From contig NZ_FOJW01000003.1 of the NCBI RefSeq assembly GCF_900112045.1, positions 94,948 to 158,947 on the forward strand: a DNA stretch of 64,000 bases, in the 5' to 3' direction. The notes beneath the pieces were generated by a model. It was not told the origin of the DNA. It saw only the letters and a list, made by a program, of their open reading frames with translations, and did not search any database. A program made the translations under genes and the position numbers. This DNA is from Lentibacillus halodurans. GTDB lineage: Bacteria; Bacillota; Bacilli; Bacillales; Amphibacillaceae. This document shows, in pieces, positions 21,753-29,983 of this stretch; within the stretch, counting starts at the first letter, position 1; every line of letters begins with the position of its first letter.

Positions 21753-21905
21753 TTATTCCTCTTTACTAGGCATATCCTTATAAACACTGCACTTTCGTTC
21801 TAATATTCCCGCATCAAAAAATTCTCCATAATAATCTTCTTCTAATCGCTGCATGTCCCTAACGGATTCAAATCCAACCAAATGGCCTGGTATTTTCTTT
21901 TCCAT
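21753..21905 (-). CDS. Small hypothetical protein, 50 residues
   Basis: An open frame MEKKIPGHLVGFESVRDM... of 50 acidic residues with GAGGGG ten bases before the ATG. No family recognised. It ends in the same frame as, and just before, the broken lipoprotein gene. The region upstream to 22352 (about 450 bases) is AT-rich and holds no further gene that I can support. Confidence 0.4.
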   Translation of the reverse strand: MEKKIPGHLVGFESVRDMQRLEEDYYGEFFDAGILERKCSVYKDMPSKEE

Positions 21906-22352
21906 GAATATCCCCTCTTATCCCTACAATCGAAAGTTTTCGGGAAAAGGGGCACGGGAAAATATATTTTTTCTCAAATTATTTTGTAATTTTTCATGTT
22001 AGAATAAGTTTATAGAAAATTTATGGATACATTAACGGGTGTTTAGTATTCAACTAACGGGGCAGGATTATTGAAGAAGGAAATGCTTAAGTAGTATAAC
22101 GTTCGACTATTCTTTATAAAAAATGAACTAAACAGTCTAATTGAATGAAAGAGATTTTAAAATTGTAATTGAATCAATTTTCATTTTATTATGGTAAAAT
22201 AAAATATGATTCTTTTTACTCAAAGTTCGATGAAAAATGTGAGATAAAATCTATTCTTTTAAATTCAACGCTCATGCCAGATTGTAGAGTATACCCCTAC
22301 GAAGAAAAGTGAAGTTTGACTCACTGAATATCTACAGGAGGCGGGAAACAAG

Positions 22353-23180
22353 ATGGAATATTATGTCCCTTTGCAACCACCCATATTACAAAAAGAATTA
22401 TTAGATTCCAGATATCAATATCGAGAATATTTGCCAAACAAGTTTCTAGAATCTTACGTAGCTTGCTATTGGACCGTTGATTACGATTCATTGGAACAAA
22501 ATAAATTGCACCGTATTATACCGGATGGCTGCGCGGACATTATATTTGATCTGAGATCATCCTCTATTTATAAAGGAGCCTTTGTTGTTGGGCTGATGAC
22601 TGAATTTGAAACTATAAATCTTACTCAAAAATATTCATTTTTTGGAATTCGCTTTTATTTAGATACTGTACACCATTTTTTAAGGCATCCCGTTTCCGAC
22701 TTTATTGAAAATCATGTATTTCTTGAAGATGTATGGGGGAGAGAAGCTGCGTTTTTGACAGAAGAAATCACATCAGCCAATGGAATTTCAAATATGATTG
22801 AAAGAGTAGAACTAAAGTTAATGAGATTCCTACAATTGAGTAATTTAAAATCAAATTATTTACTACAAATGGGCCTCAAATATATTTACGCTAATAAGGG
22901 AATAATTTCAATTCGCTCTTTGGGAGAAAAACTCAGTTATAGTGAAAGGAATATTAGAAGAGTATTTAATAAAGAATTAGGGATAAGCCCGAAAGAACTT
23001 TCAGATATCATTAGATTTCAAAACCTTCTTCAAGAGTTATATAATAGTAATCAATATAGTTTTACTAATATTGTTATAAAATACGGATATTTTGATCAAG
23101 CACATTTTATAAATAATTTTAAACGTTATTATGGCATGTCCCCCAATCAAGTTTTTAAGAAAAACAGGTTCAGTATGTAG
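22353..23180 (+). CDS. AraC family transcriptional regulator
   Basis: A 275-residue regulator. The C-terminal 100 residues hold the two helix-turn-helix units (ISIRSLGEKLSYSERNIRRVF and FTNIVIKYGYFDQAHFINNF) of the AraC class. The N-terminal part (YVACYWTVDYDS, IIPDGCADIIFDL, FGIRFYLDTVHHFL) matches the small-ligand domain often joined to this type, DUF6597-like. GGAGGCGGG lies before the ATG. It is intact cargo of the tRNA-Arg element and more AT-rich than the chromosomal neighbours. Target genes are unknown. Confidence 0.88.
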   Translation: MEYYVPLQPPILQKELLDSRYQYREYLPNKFLESYVACYWTVDYDSLEQNKLHRIIPDGCADIIFDLRSSSIYKGAFVVGLMTEFETINLTQKYSFFGIRFYLDTVHHFLRHPVSDFIENHVFLEDVWGREAAFLTEEITSANGISNMIERVELKLMRFLQLSNLKSNYLLQMGLKYIYANKGIISIRSLGEKLSYSERNIRRVFNKELGISPKELSDIIRFQNLLQELYNSNQYSFTNIVIKYGYFDQAHFINNFKRYYGMSPNQVFKKNRFSM

Positions 23181-23206
23181 AACAAATAATTAAGGAGTGA
23201 TTAATA

Positions 23207-23380
23207 ATTTCTGATACAAAGCGAAAAGCAAATGGGAGTGGGCTTGCGATTGGCATTGGTCTAGGTGTAACATTTAGTGTTGTATATGACCATCTTGCAA
23301 TCGGTATTTCTTTGGGACTTTTGACGGGATTATTTATAGAGTATAGCTTTAAATTAAAGCAAAAGACAAATAAGAAATGA
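23207..23380 (+). CDS. Small membrane protein, probable non-standard start
   Basis: The frame reads SDTKRKANGSGLAIGIGLG..., two glycine-rich membrane segments and a basic tail (KLKQKTNKK), 57 residues. AAGGAG at 23193-23198 is ideally placed for ATT at 23207, but no ATG, GTG or TTG is in frame at that place. Either ATT is used, as in infC, or the start was lost by mutation. Similar small glycine-rich membrane proteins occur in Bacillaceae. Confidence in expression is low. Confidence 0.4.
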   Translation: MSDTKRKANGSGLAIGIGLGVTFSVVYDHLAIGISLGLLTGLFIEYSFKLKQKTNKK

Positions 23381-23480
23381 TCAAAAACTTCAACTAAGGG
23401 GCGCATTTCACTAATAAGGATTTGAGAATTATCGACTATAAAGGTACTGTAGAATAAAAAGAACCAATACGATTTAATTA

Positions 23481-23693
23481 GTGGGGGAGGAATGCATTAT
23501 TTTCATAATGGCAGGAATCGGTGGAATAAATATAGGTGATGTTATTTTCCAACTGATTTTATTATTAGTTTTAATAGCTATAGTTGTAGGAGTTATTTCT
23601 TTGATTGTTATGTTTAGACGGAGAAGTAATCGATTGAATAAAGTCGAAAAGAAACTGGATAGGGTACCTTCGGAAGATGATAAAAAAAGGTAG
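23481..23693 (+). CDS. Small membrane protein, DUF4083-like
   Basis: One membrane helix (VIFQLILLLVLIAIVVGVISLIVMF), then RRRSNRLNKVEKKLDRV, which is the pattern of DUF4083 proteins of Bacilli; function unknown. The start is unclear: GTG 23481 coincides with the GGGGGAGG ribosome site, ATG 23508 is 17 bases from it, and ATT codons at 23496/23499 sit at the ideal distance. The functional protein is probably about 62-66 residues. Confidence 0.6.
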   Translation: MGEECIIFIMAGIGGINIGDVIFQLILLLVLIAIVVGVISLIVMFRRRSNRLNKVEKKLDRVPSEDDKKR

Positions 23694-23792
23694 ATATTCA
23701 TTAGACGGGCGCTTTTATGGAATATAAGGGAACATTGAAAAGAGTTAAAAACTGTTAATAAGATCCATATACTACGGGTCTTATTTTTATGT

Positions 23793-23813
23793 TATAATAC
23801 GAACAAACGTTCT
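23793..23813 (+). promoter_or_regulatory. -10 box followed by LexA (SOS) operator
   Basis: TATAAT at 23793-23798 is followed directly by CGAACAAACGTTCT at 23800-23813, which matches the Gram-positive LexA/DinR box CGAACNNNNGTTCG except for the last base. A repressor here would cover the transcription start. Confidence 0.8.
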
Positions 23814-23828
23814 AAAGGTGGTGCAAAC

Positions 23829-23915
23829 ATGAAAGGACTGTTTGATCGCTCTGCGAGGGATAAACAAAAGCTAATTATTTTGGGTATTCGGATTTTCGTG
23901 TGGAAAACGACTTAA
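23829..23915 (+). pseudogene. Truncated SOS-controlled small gene
   Basis: ATG at 23829 with AAAGGTGG upstream opens MKGLFDRSARDKQKLII, the N-terminus I know from small proteins next to UvrX/YolD-type translesion polymerase cassettes in Bacillus, but the frame ends after 28 codons with an unrelated tail (LGIRIFVWKTT). No polymerase gene follows. I read it as the stump of an SOS-induced cassette. The stretch 23916-24048 has no gene. Confidence 0.5.
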
Positions 23916-24048
23916 AGCAATCTTTATTGAGCTAAGACTAGAGGGAATAGTTGGGGAATAGTTTAATAAAATGTTATAGATTGACCTTAACGTTACGTCA
24001 TATTATACACTTGTAGAAAAACACTTGTTTTAAGAAAGGGTTATTTTT

Positions 24049-24465
24049 ATGGTTGATAATAATAGTATGATGGAATCTGGTAGATGTAGTGAATGTGGGG
24101 CAAAGGAAACAGATGGTTTTTCCTGTTATGAATTATTTTGTTTTCCACTTGCTTGGGAGCATAATGACCCAGAATTATATGCATTACATTTCTGGCTTGT
24201 TTCGTGTTACATGATACAACATCCTTCAAATTATACAGTTGAGGGTCACAAGCACTTGGTCACCTTATTTACTAACGCTTATGATAATGACGGGGATAAT
24301 GATTATATTCTCAAGAAGAACCGAGAGAGAGTAACCCACATAAGTAAAATAACAAATCCCCTCCCAAATAAAGAAAGAAAACGTACACTTAGATTGGGGC
24401 GGAGAAAAAATGCAATAGAAAACATAATTAAGTGGAAAGAAAAAATAAGAGATGAATTAAATTAG
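24049..24465 (+). CDS. DUF5946 family protein
   Basis: A 138-residue soluble protein. N-terminal CSECGAKETDGFSCYELF offers a zinc-binding CxxC, and DPELYALHFWLVSCYMIQHPS matches the central motif of DUF5946. The C-terminal third is basic. AAGAAAGGG precedes the ATG. Function unknown; members are often found in mobile or accessory regions. Intact cargo of the tRNA-Arg element. Confidence 0.7.
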   Translation: MVDNNSMMESGRCSECGAKETDGFSCYELFCFPLAWEHNDPELYALHFWLVSCYMIQHPSNYTVEGHKHLVTLFTNAYDNDGDNDYILKKNRERVTHISKITNPLPNKERKRTLRLGRRKNAIENIIKWKEKIRDELN

Positions 24466-24732
24466 ATTAAAAATATACAGAGACAATGGGCGATTGTTAT
24501 ATTTGGTTGTGGAGTCGAAGTCTAGTTAATAAAAGAACTTTTCTACATTATTTTCTGGTTATCCATTATTTTTTACATTGAGCAATAACAAAATAACACA
24601 GCGTTATATTCAAGTGCTGCATGTCCATGATGATACATTCTAGCTTATTGTTACTACCGCAAAAAGCTGCGTACATTCAAATTTGACAATTTTCTTTCTG
24701 CTGAACCAATGAAGGTAGGTGCTTCGCTTAAA

Positions 24733-25065
24733 ATGAGTGTTAACGATAGAGGAACCAAAAAATGGACTGCCATGATGATGCCGGAACACGAGGAAATGAT
24801 CCGGCAATTATGGGCAGAACAGGAATATAAAGAGAAACCGATCTTGGACGAACAAAAGCAATTTGAAATAAATAGCAAGTTGCAGTTGGCATTAAGCAAC
24901 GATCTAACCGTAGAGATTGAATATTATAGTCATGATCTGCATGATTTCCAGAAAATCAAAGGAAAGTTATTGATAGTCGATAATTTGGCTCGTGTATTGC
25001 AGTTTGACGATGAAGATAGTACTGTAATTGCTCTTGATGAAGTTATGGAAGTTACAGTTGATTGA
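24733..25065 (+). CDS. YolD-like family protein
   Basis: Begins MSVNDRGTKKWTAMMMPEHEEMI, the conserved YolD start, and ends with a beta-rich half (TVEIEYYSHDLHDF...VLQFDDEDSTVIALDEVMEV) seen in phage and element YolD proteins, which usually accompany UvrX-type Y-family polymerases. ATG 24733 fits the family; ATG 24709 would add eight residues. No polymerase gene remains, in keeping with the truncated SOS gene upstream. The 240 bases before it hold no other gene. Confidence 0.75.
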   Translation: MSVNDRGTKKWTAMMMPEHEEMIRQLWAEQEYKEKPILDEQKQFEINSKLQLALSNDLTVEIEYYSHDLHDFQKIKGKLLIVDNLARVLQFDDEDSTVIALDEVMEVTVD

Positions 25066-25239
25066 TTATGACCAGCTTTTTTGGATATCCGAAAGTCAAT
25101 GATCCATTTTAGTCCTTCTATCATTTTTTTCTAACGAAATATCTAACATACTTTAAAAATTACTGAAATAAAACGACCTAGAATTATGATGGAATGTACT
25201 GTACTAAAGCGTATTAAAACAAGTAGAAATGCCGGTTAT

Positions 25240-25334
25240 TGGTTTCCAGTACCAGGAGTCGGGGGTTCGAATCCCTCTGAGCGCGTCCATGCATGGCAAG
25301 GGTTACAGCGATTTTAAGCCCTTGCCATTTTATT
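25240..25334 (+). repeat. Right attachment repeat (tRNA-Arg 3' half copy)
   Basis: Copy of 20048-20142, differing at four or so positions (for example the base matching 20056 is A, so the anticodon loop is altered). It lacks the 5' half of a tRNA and is not a functional gene. It bounds an approximately 5.2-kb element and is again followed by integrase remains. Confidence 0.9.
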
Positions 25335-25339
25335 TGTTT

Positions 25340-25700
25340 TCAAACCAATTTCTGACTTGCGAGTATGGATATATCATAATTGAGTGGGTAGCTTCATAAT
25401 CATTTCACGACTTTTTATATAAAGATTTTTGAATGATTGCAGTGGCGATTTCTAAATCCCTGGAATGGTACTGAATATGTGTCCAACCAAAGTTGTTTCA
25501 ATGAATTGTTGGCCCAAATGTTGTTGAACTGCTTTTGGATGGTTACCGGTTTTCAAAAGCAACGTGGCATGTATGTTCCACAGCCCGTGGACATATTTTT
25601 TATAACAATCCAGTCTCAATTGTTCGGCAAGTTTGTCAAACGCCCTCACCTAAGTTTTTGTTCTGCAAATTCAACTGGCTGATGGTATAGGTCTGTTATG
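25340..25700 (-). pseudogene. Second integrase remnant (C-terminal part)
   Basis: On the minus strand HGLWNIHATLLLKTGNHPKAV, then QQHLGQQFIETTL, aligns with HGLRHTHATLLLKSGVHPKVV of the integrase at 20182 but the catalytic Arg is Trp, and the Tyr end is broken by frameshift. DNA on this side of the repeat is clearly more diverged from the first integrase than the attachment repeats are from each other, suggesting a different but related element used the same tRNA. Only about 300 bases remain. Confidence 0.8.
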
Positions 25701-25752
25701 TTCTGAATGCTTCTACAATAGCAGCATTCTTTTCGTGCATACCACCGTAATG

Positions 25753-26058
25753 TTATCGTCTCCTGTTAAAGTGGGAATTTATTTGGCCGCGGAGCATTTC
25801 ATCACGGATATCAGAACGTTTCTTCTTGTTGTTGAAGTCCCGTTTGATTTCATTTGTTTGAACCCCTTCTTCACGCTTATCAGCAATTTGGATCAATGTT
25901 TCAATATCTGTAAAGGAGTAATGGCGTGTACCGAGTTTACTCCTTTTAGGAAAAATTAAACCGCATTCCTCGTAATAACGGATCTGACGTTCTGAAAGCC
26001 CTGTTAATTCGTTAACAATCCCAATTGTAATCACTTTCTTATGTTTGTAAGAATCCAC
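25753..26058 (-). CDS. tnrA: Nitrogen regulator TnrA (MerR family)
   Basis: A 101-residue MerR-type regulator. VITIGIVNELTGLSERQIRYYEECGL is the winged helix start and RSKLGTRHYSF follows the TnrA rather than the GlnR pattern. The C-terminus MLRGQINSHFNRR is the part that in B. subtilis TnrA binds feedback-inhibited glutamine synthetase and GlnK. It activates and represses nitrogen genes under limitation. Start is GTG 26058 with GGAG six bases before. It is slightly shorter than the B. subtilis protein (about 110). Confidence 0.8.
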   Translation of the reverse strand: MDSYKHKKVITIGIVNELTGLSERQIRYYEECGLIFPKRSKLGTRHYSFTDIETLIQIADKREEGVQTNEIKRDFNNKKKRSDIRDEMLRGQINSHFNRRR

Positions 26059-26087
26059 TAATGTCTCCTTCTCCCTCTATTTTTTAA

Positions 26088-26107
26088 TAATATGATATAT
26101 CATATTA
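26088..26107. promoter_or_regulatory. 20-bp perfect palindrome upstream of tnrA
   Basis: TAATATGATATATCATATTA reads the same on both strands and lies 30 bases before the tnrA start. It partly resembles the TnrA box (TGTNA...TNACA) when the flanking TG is included, so it may be an autoregulatory operator, but the match is incomplete. Confidence 0.4.
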
Positions 26108-26181
26108 CATGAGATGCTAGCTATAATTATCATTTTATTCTTCATACATTGAGAAGTCACATGGCAGATGCCCGCCATGAA

Positions 26182-26334
26182 CTAAAGGTCATAGAACTTG
26201 TAAAGGTGTTCGAGTTCACTTAATGTCAGTGAGTAGGGATCCCTGTCTGAAAAAATGAACACGCCGGCATCCCGCAATTTTTGAATGTAAAATTCCCTCA
26301 GCTGCTCGACACCTTCACGCAGGTGTTTTCGCAT
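26182..26334 (-). CDS. Fur-regulated basic protein A-like small protein
   Basis: A 50-residue frame MRKHLREGVEQLREFY..., with LTLSELEHLYKFY at the end, matches the FbpA family, small proteins of Bacillus made under iron limitation that help the FsrA sparing response. GGAGG lies nine bases before ATG 26334; the ATG at 26340 is too close. A Fur-box-like TGATAATGATTGATT lies just upstream at 26354-26368. It is too short for common gene finders. Confidence 0.65.
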   Translation of the reverse strand: MRKHLREGVEQLREFYIQKLRDAGVFIFSDRDPYSLTLSELEHLYKFYDL

Positions 26335-26353
26335 AGTCATTCACCTCCAAAAG

Positions 26354-26368
26354 TGATAATGATTGATT
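26354..26368. promoter_or_regulatory. Putative Fur box
   Basis: TGATAATGATTGATT shares TGATAATNATT with the 7-1-7 Fur consensus TGATAATNATTATCA; the last four bases deviate. Position directly before the fbpA-like gene supports it. Confidence 0.45.
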
Positions 26369-26378
26369 GCTCCCTTTT

Positions 26379-27074
26379 TTATAGCTGCGAAATAAATGTG
26401 AAAAGTGGTGCTGAAACGGAAAGAAGCAAAGCAGAGGTCGTCATGGCAATGCTTCCCATAGCACCTTCTTCTTCTCCCCATACAAGTGATCGGTTTGCTC
26501 CAAGCATCTGCGCTGATGTTCCCATTGCCAGTCCTTTTGCCGATTTACTCGTTATTCCTAATTTATTGAGCAGCTTTGGCCCAATGGTTAGCGATATTAA
26601 TGCTGACATGATAACAAATAAGACAGTCGTTGATGCAAGACCTCCAAGATCACTGGATACTGTCAAAGCGATAGGCAATGTTACAGATCTTGGGATAAGG
26701 GATGCCAGGATCTGTTCCGGCAGATGAAACAAATAGGACATGCCTAAGACAACTATGACTCCTGAAACTGTTCCACTGAGAACACCGGTAAAAATTTTGT
26801 GTGCGTTTTTCTTCATAAATGGCCATTGTTTATACAGTGGGACTGCCAATGACACCACAGCAAGCTGCAGAAGCAGATTGAAGATCATACTTCCAGACTG
26901 AAAGCTTTGCTCCTGAAGCGGTAAAATGCACAAGAGAGCAATCATAAGAACGGATGAAGTGAATAAAGGATTCAGCCACGCTATATTGTATTTTCTGTAA
27001 ACGTTGAGTCCGATCAAGTAACAAGCAACAGTGATGGTGATAAAGGCAACAGTGTTTGCGATCAAATGTATCAA
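26379..27074 (-). CDS. lrgB: LrgB/CidB family membrane protein
   Basis: A 231-residue polytopic membrane protein. The family core LPEQILASLIPRSVTLPIALTVSSDLGG is complete, and KSAKGLAMGTSAQMLGANR follows. LrgB/CidB act with the holin-like LrgA/CidA in controlling murein hydrolase activity or, in newer work, pyruvate uptake. Its ATG overlaps the lrgA stop by four bases (ATGA), so the pair is translationally coupled. I cannot tell Lrg from Cid by sequence alone. Confidence 0.9.
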   Translation of the reverse strand: MIHLIANTVAFITITVACYLIGLNVYRKYNIAWLNPLFTSSVLMIALLCILPLQEQSFQSGSMIFNLLLQLAVVSLAVPLYKQWPFMKKNAHKIFTGVLSGTVSGVIVVLGMSYLFHLPEQILASLIPRSVTLPIALTVSSDLGGLASTTVLFVIMSALISLTIGPKLLNKLGITSKSAKGLAMGTSAQMLGANRSLVWGEEEGAMGSIAMTTSALLLSVSAPLFTFISQL

Positions 27075-27430
27075 TTCAAATCTCTCCTTTGTTCATACCA
27101 TTGAACGGCAGAAGCGGTACCAAGCAAACAGCAAATGCTGCTCACAATTAAAATGATCAGAATATCCCACTGGAAAACTGCCATTAAATCAGATGATGTA
27201 AAAAGTCCTGCAATAGATGGGATAAACAATACTGTCAGATGTTTTACCTGGAAGGAAGACACTTTATCAATCCATTCCAATTTCATTGTTCCTGTCATCA
27301 GGAAAATAAAGAGCAGCAGCATGCCGACAATACTGCCCGATAAAGGGAGGTGAAAAAGCGCGACAAAACCATGACCAATCATCAAAAAACTGATAATAAA
27401 GGATAACTGAAGCAGCGAGCCGAGTTTCAC
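27071..27430 (-). CDS. lrgA: LrgA/CidA family holin-like protein
   Basis: A 119-residue protein with four hydrophobic segments; LHLPLSGSIVGMLLLF-type motif (FHLPLSGSIVGMLL) and FQVKHLTVLFIPSIAGLF are diagnostic for the LrgA/CidA family. Start is GTG 27430 with AGGAGG before it. It is followed with overlap by lrgB. No LytSR two-component regulator is adjacent. The 220 bases upstream to the channel terminator hold no gene. Confidence 0.9.
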   Translation of the reverse strand: MKLGSLLQLSFIISFLMIGHGFVALFHLPLSGSIVGMLLLFIFLMTGTMKLEWIDKVSSFQVKHLTVLFIPSIAGLFTSSDLMAVFQWDILIILIVSSICCLLGTASAVQWYEQRRDLN

Positions 27431-27651
27431 GTTACCGGACCTCCTGATATAATTGTTAACAATAGTTTAGGTTTAGTTCACTGCCATTGTCATTAAACTT
27501 GTCAGGAAATCTTACACAGTTTTTTTATAATGGTTGTTTAGTTGGTATAAAATCTGACAAACGTGGATGAATTTCTATGGCTCATATTTTATTCTGAATA
27601 ATCATTTGTCCTCTTAAAGCCCATTTTTAATGTGGAATCATAAAGCGGCGT

Positions 27652-27688
27652 AAAAAAGACCAGCACGGAATTTATTCGCGCTGGTCTT
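27652..27688. terminator. Bidirectional terminator at the end of the channel gene
   Basis: AAAAAGACCAGC(A)CG pairs with CG(C)GCTGGTCTTTTT around a nine-base loop, with A-run and T-run on the two sides, so it can work in both directions. It overlaps the last codons of the channel gene. Confidence 0.8.
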
Positions 27689-28409
27689 TTTCTTCTGTTT
27701 CTCTTTGGAATTCTTTCAGTAAAGCAATCATGTGCCGGATTTCAGAAGAGGTTAATTCATCTGCCCGATTAAGCTGTTCCTTCATAAATGCCATGGACGG
27801 GTGCTCTTTTCCTTCTCCTTTTATAAAAAAAGTCGTAATCGAGCTAGTCAGCATTCCGATAATGCCAATCCCTGCCAGCATCAGGATTACAGCAACAATC
27901 CGGCCGATTATCGTATCAGGTGAAATGTCACCATACCCGACGGTTGTTGTCGTCACGATTGCCCACCATAATCCATCCGCAAATGAATCAATATTAGGTT
28001 CCGTAAACGTTACAACGGTTCCTCCCGCAACGATCATCAGCACAGCGGTGACAATCACTCGGTCAAGGTTGTTTGTTCTGATAATTTGGAAAAATTTAGG
28101 GAAGTAGTGTTTCGATATGGCGATTAAACGCAACAATTTGAATAACCTTGCAATCCGGGCAGTTTGAAAAATGGCATCGAGTGGTATGGCCGCAATAATA
28201 TCGAACGGATTTTTCTTTACATATGCCCATTTATTCCTTGCGGCAACCAGTCTTACACATACATCAATAAAAAATATTGCCCATACAAATCTGTCCAGAT
28301 AACGAATTGACTGGTTGTCGGACCATATGAATAATACTGATAAAATTGCCAGACAGACAAGCATCACTTCATAAGCTAATGCCAGTTTTGAAAAATTGCG
28401 TTCTTCCAT
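27672..28409 (-). CDS. Voltage-gated-type potassium channel protein
   Basis: Six-helix ion channel of about 245 residues. S1-S3 lie in residues 8-85, S4 is arginine/lysine spaced (ARIARLFKLLRLIAI), the pore helix and selectivity filter read TTTTVGYGDISP, and S6 is GRIVAVILMLAGIGIIGM, followed by a short cytoplasmic tail. The filter TVGYGD indicates K+ selectivity. I use ATG 28409 with GGGGGT upstream; the frame is open further up, and ATG 28484 would add a seventh hydrophobic segment. Confidence 0.85.
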   Translation of the reverse strand: MEERNFSKLALAYEVMLVCLAILSVLFIWSDNQSIRYLDRFVWAIFFIDVCVRLVAARNKWAYVKKNPFDIIAAIPLDAIFQTARIARLFKLLRLIAISKHYFPKFFQIIRTNNLDRVIVTAVLMIVAGGTVVTFTEPNIDSFADGLWWAIVTTTTVGYGDISPDTIIGRIVAVILMLAGIGIIGMLTSSITTFFIKGEGKEHPSMAFMKEQLNRADELTSSEIRHMIALLKEFQRETEEKDQRE

Positions 28410-28701
28410 AGTACCCCCACGCTGTTTATTCCGCATCATGCACAGGCTCAGGACAAGGAAAGCTGCGACAGCGATGTCCTGCATGTAGAAAAAGATGCTT
28501 TCCCTTTTTTCGAGGATGCCTGCTTTCAGCCTTTGTTCCTCTTCAACAGCCGATAAAAGACTCCACTGAATTGAAGTTTCGTTTTATACTGGTAAACTGA
28601 TTGTAGCATAGAAAAAAAGATATGTATAAAAATCTATTATGGATGCCTATTGATGGATTATATGGCACAATAGAAGTAGTTAACATAGTGGAGGGTTGAA
28701 G

Positions 28702-29970
28702 ATGCGGCCGAAAATTGTCCAGGAGCAAACATTACAATTAAAAATGAATCAGTCGCTTATTCAAGCTATTCATTTACTGCAGTTTTCCGGGGTAGAGATG
28801 ATCGAGTATATCCGGGAAGTCTCCAAAGAAAATCCCTTAATTGAGGAAGTAAGTTTTGATTACGAGATCAATAGTTTTAAACAGGCCAATCCAACCTCTC
28901 CCATCGGTGAAATAAACCAGCCGGAACTGACGATGTACGAACAGCTGAAAAGCCAGCTTTACGCAATCAATGTTCCGGATGATTTACGGTCGTCCGTACT
29001 TTTCGGCATAGACTCGCTGAATGAGGATGGCTACTTGGATATCGATATGGATTCCTGGGCAAAACAATGTAATATAACAGCTGATCGGGTGGAAGAGGCA
29101 TTACGGTGGATTCAGATGCTGGAACCTAAAGGGATCGGAGCCCGCAGTCTTCAGGAATGTATTCAATTGCAGCTGCCGGATTCCGGATCACTTTTGGCGG
29201 AATTGCTGGCAGATCATTTAGACTGGGTTGCCGGTGAAAATATCGCGGAAATTAGTAATCATTTTCATCTGTCAGAAGAAGCAGTAGCGAATATATTAAA
29301 ACAGATCCAATCCTGCCACCCAAAGCCAGGACAATTATTAGCCGCGAATGAGACTGAGTATATTATTCCGGAAGCATATATTTATGAAGAAAACGGCAAC
29401 TGGAACATTTCTTTTTATAAATGGCATGCACCGACCATTGAAATGAACGAATCGTACAGGAATCTTCAAGTGGAGGAAAAACAGGCTGCAAATTTTTTAA
29501 AGGAAAAGTTCAACCAGGTTAATTGGCTGCAGCAGGCGATACAATTTCGCAGCAATACATTGGAAAAAGTGATTGAGAAAATCGTTGAAAAACAACGCAT
29601 GTATTTTGAACATGGTGCTTTTATGCTTCAGCCATTAACATTAAAAGAAATTGCCGCTGAACTGGATGTGCATATATCCACTGTCAGCAGAGCAATTACC
29701 AATAAATATGTCCAGACTAGACACGGTGTTATCCCGCTGAAATTTTTCCTGCAATCCGCTGTCAAACAGAGGAATGGGCAGCAAACAGCTTCTTTTGTGA
29801 TTAAACAATTAGTTGCTGAATTAATTAACGGTGAAAACAAGGAAAAGCCGCTGTCAGACCAGGCTATCAAAAATAAGCTGCGGCAGGAATTCGGCATCAC
29901 TGCTGCACGCAGAACCGTGATGAAGTATCGTGAGCAGCTAGGCTTTCCTGCGTCAACGAAGCGTAAATAA
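28702..29970 (+). CDS. rpoN: RNA polymerase sigma-54 factor
   Basis: Sigma-54 (SigL) of 422 residues. Region I is glutamine- and leucine-rich (TLQLKMNQSLIQAIHLLQFSG), the core-binding region follows, and the C-terminus has the helix-turn-helix (TLKEIAAELDVHISTVSRAI) and the RpoN box ARRTVMKYREQL. It directs polymerase to -24/-12 promoters with enhancer proteins, in Bacilli for amino acid and levan use. TTG 28696 touches the GGAGGG site, so ATG 28702 is chosen. No sigma-54 activator is found in the window. Confidence 0.95.
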   Translation: MRPKIVQEQTLQLKMNQSLIQAIHLLQFSGVEMIEYIREVSKENPLIEEVSFDYEINSFKQANPTSPIGEINQPELTMYEQLKSQLYAINVPDDLRSSVLFGIDSLNEDGYLDIDMDSWAKQCNITADRVEEALRWIQMLEPKGIGARSLQECIQLQLPDSGSLLAELLADHLDWVAGENIAEISNHFHLSEEAVANILKQIQSCHPKPGQLLAANETEYIIPEAYIYEENGNWNISFYKWHAPTIEMNESYRNLQVEEKQAANFLKEKFNQVNWLQQAIQFRSNTLEKVIEKIVEKQRMYFEHGAFMLQPLTLKEIAAELDVHISTVSRAITNKYVQTRHGVIPLKFFLQSAVKQRNGQQTASFVIKQLVAELINGENKEKPLSDQAIKNKLRQEFGITAARRTVMKYREQLGFPASTKRK

Positions 29971-29983
29971 TGGAGGAAACAGA

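Noticed and set aside
25240-25285. Second tRNA gene
   Set aside because: Only the 3' half is present, with an altered anticodon loop; it is an attachment-site copy.
25437-25959. Plus-strand open frames of 74-81 residues
   Set aside because: Antisense to the integrase remnant and tnrA.
26281-26727. Plus-strand open frame of 148 residues
   Set aside because: It is antisense to lrgB and the fbpA-like gene, and has no family pattern.
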